Part shown: piece after piece, positions 1 to 11,291 of the stretch
Position numbering within the stretch: the first letter of the stretch is position 1
Layout of the letters: each line of letters opens with the position of its first letter
Origin: Pelobates cultripes
Taxonomy: Eukaryota; Chordata; Amphibia; Anura; Pelobatidae
DNA: 64,000 bases
Direction: 5' to 3'
Assembly (NCBI GenBank): GCA_933207985.1
Contig: OW240918.1
Coordinates: 22,941,840-23,005,839, forward strand
Made by a program: the position numbers and the translations under genes
The notes under the pieces: model-generated
Seen by the model: the letters and a program-made list of their open reading frames with translations, nothing else
What the model was told of the DNA's origin: nothing
Database searches by the model: none

Positions 1-1010
1 TCATCGCCCTTGGTTTGGTGCTCCATGCAAGATCTTACCTCGTGGAGTTTCAATGATCATGAAAACTGTGAGGAATCAGCCCAGAACTACACGGGAGGAT
101 CTTGTTAGTGATCTCAAGGCAGATCGGACCATAGTCCCCAAGAAAACAATTTGGAACACACTAAACCATGAAGGACTGAAATCCTTGAAGTGAATGATTC
201 AGAGGAGAACTGGGTGAACGTGTTGTGGTCAGATGAGACCAAAATCGAGATCTTTGGCATCAACTCAACTTGCCGTGTTTGGAGGAGGAAGAATGCTGCC
301 TATGACCCCAAGAACACTACAAATATGGAGGTGGGACCATCAAATACGGAGGTGGAAACATTATGCTTTGGGGGTGTTTTTCTGCTAAGGGGACAGGACC
401 ACTAAACTGCATCAAAGAGAAGATGCACGGGGCCATGTACCGTCAAATCTTGGGTGAGAAGCTCCTTCCCTCACCCAGAGAATTGAAAATGGGTCGTGGA
501 TGGGTATTCCAGCATGACAATGACCCAAAACACACAGCCAAGGCAACAAAGGAGTGGCTCAAGAAGAAGCACATTAGGGTCCTCCAGTGGCCTAGCCAGT
601 CTCCAACCTTAATCCCATAGAAAATCTGTGGATGGAGCTGAAGGTTCGAGTTGCCAAACATCAGCTGCAAAACCTTAAAGACTTAGAGAGGATCTGCATA
701 GAGGAGTGGGACAAAATCCTGAGATGTGTGCAAACCTGGTGGCCAAGTACAAGAAATGTCTGACCACTGTGATTGCCAACAAGGGTTTTGCCACCAAGTA
801 CTAGTCAAAGGGGTCAAATACTTACTTCACTCATAGACATGCAAATCAATTTATAACTTTTTTGACATGCGTTTTTCTGTATTTTTTTTGTTATTCTGTC
901 TCTCACTGTTAAAATATACCTACCATTTATATTATAGATTGATCATTTCTTTGTCAGTGGGCAAACGTTTAAAATCAGCAGGGGATCAAATAATTTTTTT
1001 CCTCACTGTA
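1..1010 (+). pseudogene. Tc1-like transposon, 3' part with dead transposase
   Basis: A DD34E-type Tc1/mariner transposase would cut and paste the element at TA sites. The translated stretch shows VLWSDETKIEIFG (catalytic Asp in WSDET), [14 protein letters not shown], then [16 protein letters not shown] (second catalytic Asp) and SPTLIP followed by ENLWMELK. The third acidic residue (Glu, codon at 620-622) is only reached by changing frame, so there is a frameshift near 605-617. Further breaks lie near 190 and 345-365. The element ends with an inverted-repeat tip, CCTCACTG, at 1001-1008, followed by the TA target dinucleotide at 1009-1010. The 5' end and N-terminal DNA-binding domain are outside the window. 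Family assignment is firm; the gene is clearly inactive. Confidence 0.92.
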
Positions 1011-3770
1011 TCTTACATGACAAATATGGCAAAAATTAGAAATTATTACAAAGTGAAAATGACACAACTTGGAGATGGACTAGATATGAGGATTAAAGTT
1101 AACACTGGACTTAAAGGTCCGAGGAAGGTTGGTTTGAATCAAAACATCTGTGCAGGAGAAACAGCTCCACAGCCTTGGAACAGTGTGAAAAAAAGTGTTT
1201 ACAATAATGCTTCATTTGTGATAAATTTGCTGATTGAAGGTAACAAATGGGAGCCTAGATGGCCAAATAAACATAATAATTCATATCCTGGATATGTAAA
1301 GCTTTAAATGTCAACAAACTAAATTAGTAGTGTATATGACATTCTACAGGTAACCAATTCAGACAACAGAGGTTTCAGGTTATGCAACCAGACCTCTGAA
1401 CACTTAGGAACTGCATGCTTCTAGGTTTGTTATTTTTCTAGAAGACCATGATAACATGCTTTGCAGTAGTGTAGTTCGATAACATAAAGGCAAGGACAAA
1501 TGTTAAAGGAATACTAAAGTGTGTTCCTAAAGCTTCAGTGTCCCTGTTAGTAGTTATAGAAGTGTCATAAAAATAATAAAATAAACCTATTTGCTTATCT
1601 TTTTCCAACACAGAGACTCCCTTGGTGTTGCTTACATGTCCTCCTCCTGCAGCATTATTGAGAAGGCATGGCGTCCTCCGGCGTGGTCCATTCCAATGCT
1701 CCTTGTAAAGAAGCATTAGGTATCTGTTGCACATGCGAGGTGGGCACCACATGCGCATCCAAGATTCATCATAGGATGTCATTGAATCATGAGCATTTGA
1801 TGCAAGAATTATTTCTATGCACTAAATAAAATATATATTTTTTTGGATTTGTAGTTTCATTTTAAATTGGAGTTGGAAGTGACTATAGAAGATTAACTAA
1901 GGTCATTATTAGAACACAGGGACCAAAAACAAAGAAAATTAACCAGCTTTATGGCTATTTGAGCCAACCAGTATGTTTCTAAACAAGCTACTATGAACCG
2001 TTAGATTTCTGTAATGACGATTCAAGTATTTTTTAAATTTTTTTCACTATCATTTTTACGCATTTTTCCCAGCATTATGGTTAATGCCGTAAGATTGCCA
2101 GATATCACTTGCTCCGGCAATGTGGCCGTGAAGTAAATATTATTTTCTTAGTGACCTTTCGCATTCAGCCCTGTGTGTATGCAAAATAAATTACCCTGTT
2201 TATACACTTCCTCTTGAACAAAGTTCTTTCAAAATGAAGATTCCTTTCCATCAGAAAATTCCACACTTAAAGAAGACATAAACAAAACTGCAAAGTCCCG
2301 GAACCTTGGCAGACACAAGCAATTATTTAAATTAAATGTTATTTATAGTACTCTAAACACACAAGCAAAACTTTGGTAGTAGGAAGATAGGAATAGGCAA
2401 TTGTTTTATATCGAGATACATATGTCAGTACAGTTCCTCTATTTAAAGAAAGTATACATGCATGCAATGGTTTGAAGGAAAGTAAAATTCTATATATTTA
2501 TATCATAATAGAGGGATCTCAAGATTCTTAAGCACATGTTGTGATTGGGTGACACCCATGTGGGCGGTGTTGCTCCATTAAAGGTTAAAGGCGTATTATT
2601 TAAAACGACCGACATAATAAATCAAGTACAAATTCATTTTTGTTGGACTTATTCAACTATTTTACGACAAATATATAATAATTTCCTGATGGAGATGATA
2701 TAAGAAAATCACATTCATTATCATTATTAGCAAAATCAGTTTCGGGTCAAATCAATAATATATAATTTACTTGTTTGTGCTAATAGTTAACAGCCAGACC
2801 ATTCCGGAGGTAGAAGGAAGAGAAGGCAAAATTATAATGTTTCTTTTTCTAATTGTTTTAAGTGATTCTAGATGTGCTTGTGATACAGTTGTGATGATAC
2901 AGCCTTAAAATCGTCTGTGGGTACTTCCACTAACTTGCACAGCTGATCACTATACTAAGTGACCTGGGCTTGGAGTCTCTTTATCTACCAGCATTCACAT
3001 TAAAGCAGATCTTGGTTGCAGCAAGGAAAGAGACAACCAGCTTCTTTCTTAGTACAAACAGCAGCTCCCTTTATTTTCACTTCACATCAGGATATACAAA
3101 GTACATATCCCTTCCCCCATCTGCAAGTCCACTTTGACAACAAACGCATTCCTAGATCGACCAGGCAAATATCTCAGCATGAGGGGAAGCTCTGCATCTT
3201 GTGCCATGCGAAACATTAAAGTCTCATTTTGCCACAATACTTGATAGAGAATTATTCACATCAATAACAAAATTCTCCTGCAGTTCATATTTGCATCGGA
3301 ATTCCAAAACACGTGTAATGAATTGGATTAAAGCTTCAATGGGTAATTATTACCAAATTAAATGTTGTTAATAATAATTTCAGCATTCAGCAATCTCAGC
3401 ATTTGTATGCGTGTTTCACTTGCATTAAAAAATGGAATTGTTATTTCTCACAAACTGTAATCATGATCTCCTGGAATTCATCAAGTTGGACTAGTTCAGG
3501 GGAAGACTCAGGGATTTAATTTGTCGAACATTAGAGTCTTGCTGGCTGCCAATGGGCCTCTAGAGTAAAATAATGATAATTAAAAATAATTTACAAAAAC
3601 AAGCACCCCTGCCAATAATATAGAGAAAGCAGCATCAGCGTCCTCCTCTCGTCTCATCCAGTGTATGGTAGGGTAGAGGTTAATAAAATAAGAAGCCGAG
3701 GAGGCCTAAAATAGATCAATGACAGCAACCCATGGTTTACCTCCACTCCCAGAATGTAAGATAGGAGAAT
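1011..3770. other. AT-rich intergenic stretch, one possible MITE piece
   Basis: No coding region is recognised. At 1503 a TTAAAGGAATACT tip resembles the ends of the TTAA-flanked MITEs seen elsewhere, and similar sequence runs to about 1800, but I could not find a matching right end. The remainder is AT-rich and shows nothing I can name. Confidence 0.5.
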
Positions 3771-3800
3771 TAATTAATTATTTATTTATTTATTTATTTT
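3761..3800. repeat. ATAGGAGAATTA and TTTA microsatellite, likely 3' edge of L1-A
   Basis: A TTAA/TTTA simple repeat follows ATAGGAGAATTA at 3761-3772. The same 12 bases occur at 12223-12234. I read the pair as a possible target-site duplication around the minus-strand LINE, with the T-rich repeat as its degraded poly(A) tail. The match is AT-rich, so this is suggestive only. Confidence 0.45.
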
Positions 3801-4748
3801 TCTTTATTAGATTTTCTTTTATACAAAATATAACAAACAAACATTCGCTCTCTCGAGCGTAATGCATACAATAAACAGACAGAATTTATCAAATCTAGTT
3901 ATAAACAGTATTTATGCTATTGATATGTTACCGTATTATCAATATATATAATCAGTACTGTATTATCATTATACAAAATCAATTCGATAGAGTATTAAAA
4001 CGTTCCTTATGATAAAATGACACCTATTCCATCCTAAGCTGTTTATTACATTTATACATATTGTCCAAATCATACATTCATTCACATACATTTTCGGTCA
4101 ATTAAGTTTACTCTATTATAACTTCTTTATGGGGATTATTAAAGTATCGATCTATGGCTTTTCAGTTCATCTTACAAGGTCAAAAAAAAGTACCACATGT
4201 TTTAAGAATTAAACAAGAAGAGGAGAAGAATAATTTCTCTAAATATATTGGAACTATAATACTCCCTCACAATATTGATTATTAAGTCACCTATATTTAT
4301 TCAACCATCAATTCAGATCACTTGAAAAAAAAAAAAATTATACCAGCAATTCTCATAATCTATGCTTTAAAATATCGCCCTTAGGTTGGAACCAATAATT
4401 CAGTAATCTATCCATACTTTTTGATATCTGTTACTAGGCTATTATATATCTCAAGCAATTTACGGTTAGTATAGGAATGAAATAGTATAACTCCAGTTTC
4501 CATCTCTATTTGTTTTATCACTTGCTTTTTAAACAATGAATTCGATAGAATAATAGTTTGTTTCCAACTTTTTGCGATAAGCAGCTTCGTTGCCATGAGG
4601 CAATGAATTATCAAAATCTCTAATTTTTTATTTTCTATCTCATATAGGTGCAGTAACGCGGTCTTTGGTGTTTTCTCTAATGTTACTGCGCCTATCTTAT
4701 TTATTAGTTCGAACGTTGAGTGCCATAATGGGATAATTCTAGGACAGC
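3775..4748 (-). pseudogene. L1-A 3' UTR and ORF2 C-terminal end
   Basis: This is the downstream end of the same minus-strand LINE that carries the reverse transcriptase at 7.7-8.9 kb. The 4408-4614 stretch (68 residues, ending in ITDIKKYG-like sequence) has the character of the C-terminal tail of L1 ORF2: a run of Lys/Ile-rich residues ending in a short helix. The region below 4400 is non-coding and AT-rich, as expected for a 3' UTR. It is separated from the rest of the LINE by the inserted elements at 4749-6803. Assignment rests mainly on position and orientation. Confidence 0.6.
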
Positions 4749-5076
4749 TATGTTTATCAATGGGTTAAGCCTTCCCCCAAAGCCTCTAGCGGCTGTCTCA
4801 TTGACAGCCGCTAGAGGCGCTTGCGTGCTTCTCACTGTGATTTTCACAGTGAGAGCACGCCAGCGTCCATAGGAAAGCGCCCGTGCGCATTCAGCCGACG
4901 GGGCGGAACAGAGGAGGAGAAGGAGGAGAGCTCCCATGGCCTGGAAAAGGTAAAGTTTTTACCCTTTCCCCTTCCAGAGCCAGGCGGGAGGGGGTCCCTG
5001 AGGGTGGGGGCACCCTCAGGGCACTATAGTGCCAGGAAAATGAGTATGTTTTCCTGGCACTATAGTGGTCCTTTAA
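4749..5076 (+). mobile_element. Multi-hairpin MITE, copy 1 (5'-truncated)
   Basis: The element lacks its first hairpin and begins inside the TATGTTTATCAATGGGTTAA segment. It keeps the CCTCTAGCGGCTGTC / GACAGCCGCTAGAGG hairpin (perfectly paired here), the CACTGTGATTTTCACAGTG hairpin, the CCATAGGAAAGC half-hairpin, a GGAAAAGGTAAAG sequence where other copies have GGTAAGT, the CCTGAGGGTGGGGGCACCCTCAGG hairpin (split over two lines) and the terminal GCACTATAGTGCCAGGAAAA hairpin. It ends AGTGGTCCTTTAA at 5076. It sits inside L1-A and abuts the foldback element that follows. Confidence 0.85.
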
Positions 5077-5408
5077 TGGCTCCAAAATAGATATAGGAGT
5101 CTAAGGTGCAGGTATACAACTAGAACCACAAATAAATAATAATAAGAAAGTATTTATTAATTAATTTAAAAATTGCAGTTAGCAATCACCCAAAGTGCTC
5201 CACACTAAAACCCCCTTAACCCTCTAAGGGTTATTTCCAGCTGTCTCAGACCCCAATGACAACGTTCATCTCTGTCCTTATTTATCTAAATTGACCTATT
5301 AGAATTGACTTAGCAGGGGAACTTAGGTGCCCTCGTAGGCACAGGGACATACTTTCACGCTGTCTTAGATTATCAATGACAGCGCTTATTTCTGTTCTTA
5401 TATTTACA

Positions 5409-5672
5409 CCATTATTTATTTAACAGGGGATATTTAGGTGCCCTTGAAGGCACGGTGAAGTTATATTCATTTATTTAACAGGGGATATTTAGGTGCCCTT
5501 GAAGGCACGGTGAAGTTATATTCATTTATTTAACAGGGGATATTTAGGTGCCCTTGAAGGAACGGTGGAGTTATATTAATTTATTTAACAGGGGATATTT
5601 AGGTGCCCTTGAAGGCACGGTGGAGTTATATTAATTTATTTAACAGGGGATATTTAGGTGCCCTTGAAGGCA
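5409..5672. repeat. 55-bp tandem repeat, about five copies
   Basis: The unit contains TTTAACAGGGGATATTTAGG then TGCCCTTGAAGGCACGGTG. Copies differ by only one or a few bases (for example GAAGG C/A ACGG, GTGAAG/GTGGAG), so the expansion is recent. A diverged ancestral-looking unit precedes it at about 5305-5350. It lies inside the foldback element. Confidence 0.92.
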
Positions 5673-6377
5673 ACTATACACTGCAACTATCCATATACGG
5701 CACTTACTAGGATACAATTGACTTTTACATTGTCCAGCTGTATAACATACCCACTCTCTGAGTATATTAGACTATACTATCGTTGTACTAGAAATCTGGG
5801 TGCACCATAATCATATACCAACTTTAGTTGTGTAGCGGTACTCCTTATTAGGTCAGCTGATTTTCTCATTGGACCTTTTTGCATTTCTGCTTTATCACGC
5901 CAACTATACATTGTAGCTATCCACCTACGGTACTTACCAAGATACAATTTATTTTTATGTTGCCCAGTTGTAAAATATACCTACTCTCTGGTTCAACTGA
6001 ATATATTAGACTATACTATCGTTGTACTAGGAGGTGGTATTCTTATGCTGTTATAACACTTACATATGCTGACTAGTGCATATCTCTCTACTTAGTAGTG
6101 ATACACCCAGGTGCCTTTAAAGGCTCGGTGGGGCTACGTTTTTTCCAGAGGGCATTCATATGTTATTAGTAGAATTAATTCTACATTTCAGTCTATCTGA
6201 ATACATCAGATTATGCTCTCTGTGTATTACAAATCCGGGCACATTACAACTGCATACCAATTTCATTTGTAGAGGTGACTTCTTTACCCCACTGTAGCAT
6301 TTATACGTCGCACTAGTTAGTGTGTTGCATTATAGCTTAGTAGTACCATCTCCTTACCCTCAGATTTACAAGTTTAT

Positions 6378-6400
6378 ATATATATATATATATATACAAC
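6378..6400. repeat. TA dinucleotide microsatellite
   Basis: About ten alternating TA units inside the foldback element. Confidence 0.9.
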
Positions 6401-6803
6401 GATTACTTTTAAGAATTACTTGTATCTCGTAATCACTGTATGCAGTATTCATGTACTTTAGGTTATCCTACTGACCACCACCAGCTGTATATACTCCCCA
6501 TAATAGAATTATATTCAGCTACTTCAATCTTAGTTTCCCTGTCAGCACAGACGTGTGCTTCTGTTGATTATTCATTATTATATGTTTTCAGAGATTTTTA
6601 TATTGAGCCATTGCGCTCCTTATCAATTGTTGATTTTATTATTTTCAGGTTTCCACTATTGTTTTAGTGTGGAGCACTTTGGGTGATTGCTAACTGCAAT
6701 TTTTAAATTAATTAATAAAGACTTTTTTTCTTTCTTATTATTATTTTTTGTGGTTCTAGCTGTATACCTGCACCTTAGACTCCTATATCTATTTTGGAGC
6801 CAT

Positions 6804-7766
6804 AAACTACTTTTACAAGAATATTCTCCCTAATACCTCTCTATTGGTACACAATGTCCAATTATTTTCTTTGATTTTGTTAAGTCTTATCGGTACTAAG
6901 TACCATCTGAAAGATAGTTTTAGGAAAGTTTCCAAAATGTTTAAACAATGGATATATTTTTTCAGTTTATTAAATGCCTGATATCATAAATCATGCTGTA
7001 TATCCGAGGATAGATCAGCTTCCCATTTCATAAAAATCGTAGGAATAGTAGGACAAATAGCTGTTTTTATTGCTTTCATTGCTTTAGCATAAACATATTT
7101 AGAGGATTTAGTCGATAGGATATCTTTAATTAAACCTCCCAATTTATCATCTCTATTCATAATATGTTCTTTCAAAAAACTTTTTAATCGTAAATAATTA
7201 AATTTTTCTTTTGAGGGCAAATCAAATAGAGTTGAAAGTTCAGATTAGTTTTTCAGCTTTTTATCATTGAATAAAACATTAATCCGATCGTTGTTATTAT
7301 ACCAATTTTTAAGATCAATTTGTGTCATAATCTGTTCCAAAGATTGAAATGGTAAAGTGTAGGGAATTAAATTCTCAATATTAAATTTCCTTTTTAAATT
7401 ATTCCATTCTTTTAAAGTTTGGAATAATATTATAGACTCCTCTTCTCTTATACTCTTTATATCTTTATTCTTATTGAGATTATTCCATAACAATGGTTCT
7501 AGATTATTTTTCTTAATTCTTTGTGTCTCTAATTTATACTAGGGTTGGTCGCTCAGTTCAGTTCTTTGAAGGTTGGTGGCATGTATTATCATATTAGCCT
7601 GATATGATTGCTTAATTAGTGGATAACCGATTCCTCCATCCTTTCCTTTTTTTGATAGGGTAGTTGTATTAATCCTTGGTCTTATCGGGGATATCTGCAA
7701 GGGAATCATAAGGAATATATAGGTCCATTTTGGTAATAAATAAACTTTAATGATGTTCATCCTTCC
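6804..7766 (-). pseudogene. L1-A ORF2, region between RT and C-terminus
   Basis: Minus-strand translation gives broken segments joined by frameshifts: 7539-7760 (LLPKWTYIFLMIPLQIS then GKDGGIGYPLIKQSYQANMI), 7245-7493 and 6984-7220 (ending IFMKWEADLSSDI). The order matches the stretch after the reverse transcriptase in vertebrate L1/Tx1-type ORF2, where an LPK...YLF-like segment is followed by GG(I/L)G(Y/F)P and later by W-E-x-D. The interruption at 6803 is the foldback element. Several frameshifts and stops make this non-functional. Confidence 0.82.
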
Positions 7767-8530
7767 TCACCATGAAATCTTGTATGATCTCCATTCCCTT
7801 AGTAATCTATTGGTTTCTTTTAGAAGCCTCATGAAATTTACTTTCATGCACCTTCTAGGGTCCGCCGTCAAGATTAGACCAAGATAGCTCAACTCTTTCG
7901 TGGTCCAATAAAATTTATATGATTGTTTCATTATGTGTAAGGTCGTATCTTGTATGTTATTTACTAACGCTATTGATTTATTAACATTTAATTTATAATT
8001 TGATATCAGACTAAATTTTTCGAACTCTTGCATCACAATTGCAAGGGAGGAATTGGGCTTGGATATTGATATAAGTATATCATCTGCATAAAGGCAGATC
8101 TTTAATACATCACCAGCAACCGTTATCCCTTTTATTTCCCTATTTTGTCGTATTTTACAAGCAAATGGCTCAATTGATAACACATATAACAAAGGTGATA
8201 AAGGGCAACCCTGTCGGATACCATTGGAAATTTTAAACCAATCAGAACATAAATCCTGGCCCACTATCCTTGCAGTGGGATTAGAGTATAAAGCTCCCAC
8301 AGCTCCCATGAACCAACCTTCAAATCCAAAATGTGATAGAGACCTACTAAGGAAGCCCCAACTGACCCTGTCAAAGGCTTTCTCGGCATCTATCGACAGG
8401 GTCAAAAGGGGCATCCTGGTATGTTGAGCCCAGTCCATGATCTCCAACATTCGTCTGAAATTATTACTGGATTGTCTCCCCGAAATGAAACCAATCTGAT
8501 CAGGATGAATAATGGATGGAAGAACCTCTT
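7767..8530 (-). pseudogene. L1-A ORF2 reverse transcriptase domain, palm motifs
   Basis: This encodes the catalytic core of a non-LTR retrotransposon reverse transcriptase, which copies element RNA at the nicked target. Visible motifs, in order along the minus strand: SIDAEKAFDRVSW (motif A Asp), NGIRQGCPLSPLLYVLSIEP (motif B), and YADDILI (motif C, bases 8079-8090), followed by NYKLNVNKSIA and SYLGLIL (thumb side). The catalytic residues of A and C are intact, but the ORF is open only over 7767-8450; the QIGFISGRQSSNNFRRM-like part before it lies at 8451-8530 in broken frame. Context identifies it as L1-type rather than CR1/L2. Confidence 0.92.
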
Positions 8531-8637
8531 ACCTCTTGTATTTGTTTGTGTATATTGTACGTTTCTCAACTAATTGTACAGCGCTGCGGAATCTGTGTGC
8601 GCTTTATAAATAGCAATAATAAATAAAAAAAAAAAAA
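8531..8637 (-). mobile_element. Short interspersed repeat tail inserted in L1-A RT
   Basis: The sequence TTGTACAGCGCTGCGGAATC, then GTGCGCTTTATAAATAGCAA and an A-rich end, is the 3' tail shared by many amphibian and fish retroelements. It breaks the reverse transcriptase between the 8570-8926 and 7767-8530 pieces. On sequence it reads left to right with the A tail at 8620-8637, so its orientation is plus although the host LINE is minus. Only a tail-length piece is present and I could not define duplications. Confidence 0.6.
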
Positions 8638-8927
8638 GAATAGTTTGGAGTCTAGCTGCTAATATAGCGGCAAATAATTTAGCGTCCACATTCATTAAAG
8701 AGATTGGATAGTTATGAAGATCCATTGGGGATTTCCCTGGCTTCAGTATCAGGGATACGTGAGCTCTAAGTAAATCATAAGAGGCTTGACTTTTTCTCAC
8801 AATTTCATTAAAAGTGACTGTCAGCATGGGAATAATTTGACTTTTGAAAGTTTTATAAAATAATTTTGTATAACCATCAGGCCCCAGAGGTTTTCTGTTT
8901 ACAAGATTGTTTATTGCTAGTTCCACT
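8638..8927 (-). pseudogene. L1-A ORF2 reverse transcriptase, N-terminal part
   Basis: The minus-strand translation contains LAINNLVNRKPLGPDGYTKL (RT entry motif), FYKTFKSQIIPML and ASYDLLRAHVSLILKPGKSP, then LHNYPISLMNVDAKLFAAIL. These match the fingers region (RT 0-2) of L1-type ORF2. The open frame begins at the hAT insertion point at 8936 and is cut downstream by the inserted repeat tail at 8637. Confidence 0.88.
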
Positions 8928-8935
8928 TCTTCAGT
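8928..8935. repeat. 8-bp target duplication of hAT element, left
   Basis: TCTTCAGT, repeated exactly at 11284-11291. Confidence 0.9.
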
Positions 8936-9558
8936 CAGGGCCAGATTAAGAGCCCAGTGGGCCTGGTGCTGACAATTAGGACGGGCCTAATTACAGAATC
9001 ATATCGACCAAAAACAGTAAAACACTCCCAAGCATCATGTATCTGATGGAGATGGTGCTGGAGAGAAAGAAAACAGCAGCTATAAGAAAACACATACCCT
9101 AGGCTAATCTCTCTCTAATTTATGTTTTCATCTTTCAAGTAAATCCATAACCCCCAACAGCAGTGTCCAGTCAAGCAGGAAGTCAATGGGCATGGTAAAA
9201 GGGTGTGACACTGACACAAATTACGTAACCTGCCAAAAGGGGCGAACATGCCCAAAAAGAGGACATGTCTGCCCAAAGAATTAGAAGGCCAGCTGCCTGC
9301 CAATCATGCAGCTGGCCAACTAAGGGCATACTATGCAGACAGCACCCTGAGCTTGGCATAAATGCATCTAATGATGCGCTCACTCAACGCTTTCTAAGGA
9401 CTGTTCCCTTGTACTCGCTGGTCCACTTGTCTCCTTACCTTCTTACTAGCAGGCAGAAGCTCCTGGTATATAGTCTGGGACAGAGAAAAGCTGTATGTAG
9501 TGAGTGTAGAAGAAAGGGAACATGCCACAGTGTTAGAGAGACCAAAGTCAGCATTACC

Positions 9559-10138
9559 TTAAAGGATCAACATGAATTCATGACCCTATAGTGTTAACAC
9601 CACCATCTAGCCCCCCTGGGCCCCTCATGCCTCCATAAATATAGCAAAATCTTACTATATTCAACCCTGAAGCTGTAACTCTGAATGCTGTTAGACTCAT
9701 AAAAACAAGCAGTCTGCTGACATCATTAGAAGTGGTGGCCTGATCCAATCACAGTGCTTCCCCATAGGATTGGCTGAGACTGACAAAGAGGCAGATCAGG
9801 GTCAGAGCCAGCATGATTCAAACACAGCCCTGGTCAATCAGCATCTCCTTATAGAGATGAATTGAATTAATGAATCTCTATGAGGAAAGTTCAGTGTCTG
9901 CATGCAGAGGGAGGAGACACTGAATGTTTGGATGCATTTTAGGCAGCCATGACCCAGGAAGGATCTCTAACAGCCATCTAAGGAGTGGCCAGTGAAGTTA
10001 TCACTAGGCTGTAATGTAAAGACTGCATTTTCTCTGAAAAGACAGTGTTTATAGCAAAAAGCCTGACGGAAATGATTCTACTCACCAGAACAAATTCAAT
10101 AAGCTGTAGTTGTTCTGGTGACTAAAGTGTCCCTTTAA
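9559..10138. mobile_element. TTAA-flanked MITE inside the hAT element
   Basis: It begins TTAAAGGATCAACATG and ends GTGACTAAAGTGTCCCTTTAA, so the tips are TTAAAGGA / TCCCTTTAA with TTAA on both sides. The interior has no ORF. A GTTCTGGTGA / TCACCAGAAC hairpin stands next to the right tip (10083-10122). The TTAA duplications would fit a piggyBac-like mobilising enzyme; that is inference. Confidence 0.8.
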
Positions 10139-10409
10139 CTATATTCATTGTCAGCCAGTCCACACAAGTTTTGTTCCCATACTTCACTCTTAAGTTTCCA
10201 TACTTAAGTAAGAGTATGTGAAAAGTAGTTAGGGTTACCACCTTTCTTGGAAAAACATACCGGCCTTACTAATTTGCATAATTAAATATGTATGGGTGAC
10301 ATCACATGTAAATCACAAGGAGTGACATAAGAGAAAATGCTGTAAAATCACCAAAAAACTACATAGTTTGATTCTGCTGTATAGATGGATTCCTCCCAGT
10401 GCCCCCATG

Positions 10410-10790
10410 TCTCCCAGTGTCCCTTAGTGTCTCAGTGTCTGCCATAATGTCTCTCAGTGTCCCTTAGTGTCTCAGTGTCTGCCATAATGTCTCCCAATGT
10501 CCCTTAGTGTTTCAGTGTCTGCCATAATGTCTCCCAGTGTCCCTTAGTGTCTCAGTGTCTGCCATAATGTCTCCCAGTGACCCTTAGTGTCTGCCATAAT
10601 GTCTCCCAATGTCCCTTAGTGTCTTAGTGTCTGCCATAATGTCTCCCAATGTCCCTTAGTGTCTCAGTGTCTGCCATAATGTCTCCCAATGTCCCTTAGT
10701 GTCTCAGTGTCTGCCATAATGTCTCCCAATGTCCCTTAGTGTCTCAGTGTCTGCCATAATGTCTCCCAATGTCCCTTAGTGTCTCAGTGT
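10410..10790. repeat. 40-bp minisatellite, about 9 copies
   Basis: The unit is GCCATAATGTCTCCCAATGT followed by CCCTTAGTGTCTCAGTGTCT. One copy near 10565-10595 is shortened. Copies are close to identical. It produces spurious ORFs on the minus strand. Confidence 0.95.
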
Positions 10791-11139
10791 CCCCATGTCT
10801 CCTTGCAGCCTTTCCCCCATCCCTTACTTCCCTGAGCTGTAGGCTGTCTCTGCAGGGTGGGAGTTGCTGTCTGGACTCTGTAGCTGCACCCCTGCAGATC
10901 AGTGAGTATAGATAGGCAGGGAGGGATATGCTGGAACTTCCTATCCCTGCCTGTCTCCACACACAGTGACCCATACTGGCCAGTGCTGGTATTGCATAGT
11001 AATCTCTTGTTTATACTGATAAAAATACCAGCATTTATATTGCCAGTATCACTATAATATTGGCACCAGCCAGGCAGCCTCAAATACTGGCTGTGCCAAT
11101 AAAATAAAAGCCAGGTGGAATCCCTAAGAGTAGTGTGTG

Positions 11140-11212
11140 GAGAAAAAAAAAATGTTAAAAAAAAAAAAATGTAAAAAAAAAATGTAAAAAAAAATTTTTT
11201 TTTTTTTTTAAA
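11140..11212. repeat. A-rich then T-rich low-complexity tract
   Basis: Runs of A separated by ATGT, followed by a run of T. No function is apparent. Confidence 0.9.
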
Positions 11213-11283
11213 TCAATGGGCCTATTCCATGGGCCTGGGCCTGGAGCTGCAGCTCCATCAGCCCCTATGTTAATCCGGCCCTG

Positions 11284-11291
11284 TCTTCAGT
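11284..11291. repeat. 8-bp target duplication of hAT element, right
   Basis: TCTTCAGT, matching 8928-8935. Confidence 0.9.

Larger units (their letters stand above)
5076..6803. mobile_element. 1.7-kb foldback element with ~140-bp terminal inverted repeats
   Basis: The left arm, 5076-5211, starts ATGGCTCCAAAATAGATATA and reads to CCACACTAAAAC. The right arm, 6661-6803, is its reverse complement, from GTTTTAGTGTGGAGC to TTTTGGAGCCAT, with few differences. I recognise no transposase in the interior; it holds a 55-bp tandem repeat (5409-5672), diverged copies of the same motif near 5305-5350 and 6099-6130, and a TA microsatellite at 6378-6400. I could not identify a clear target duplication, so the superfamily is unknown. 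It lies within L1-A, directly after the hairpin MITE. Confidence 0.85.
8936..11283. mobile_element. hAT-type non-autonomous element, 2.35 kb
   Basis: The left end CAGGGCCAGATTAA and the right end TTAATCCGGCCCTG are inverted repeats with 13 of 14 bases matching. They are bounded by an exact 8-bp duplication, TCTTCAGT, the length typical of hAT elements. I see no transposase (no hAT dimerisation domain or zinc finger). Inside are a TTAA-flanked MITE (9559-10138), a 40-bp minisatellite (10410-10790) and an A/T homopolymer stretch (11140-11210). It is inserted in L1-A at the junction of endonuclease and reverse transcriptase pieces. Confidence 0.9.

Noticed and set aside
867..1307. 146-codon frame across the end of the Tc1-like element
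   Set aside because: It reads through the inverted-repeat tip into unrelated flank; no domain.
4821..5090. Small frames within the multi-hairpin elements (also at 17569, 32469, 63542)
   Set aside because: The peptides differ between copies by frameshifts and follow the hairpin structure; no sign of selection for protein.
10410..10790. Possible CRISPR-like array
   Set aside because: The 40-bp units are directly adjacent with no unique spacers; this is a minisatellite in animal DNA. The same holds for the arrays at 5409, 34655, 46675, 49437 and 52845.
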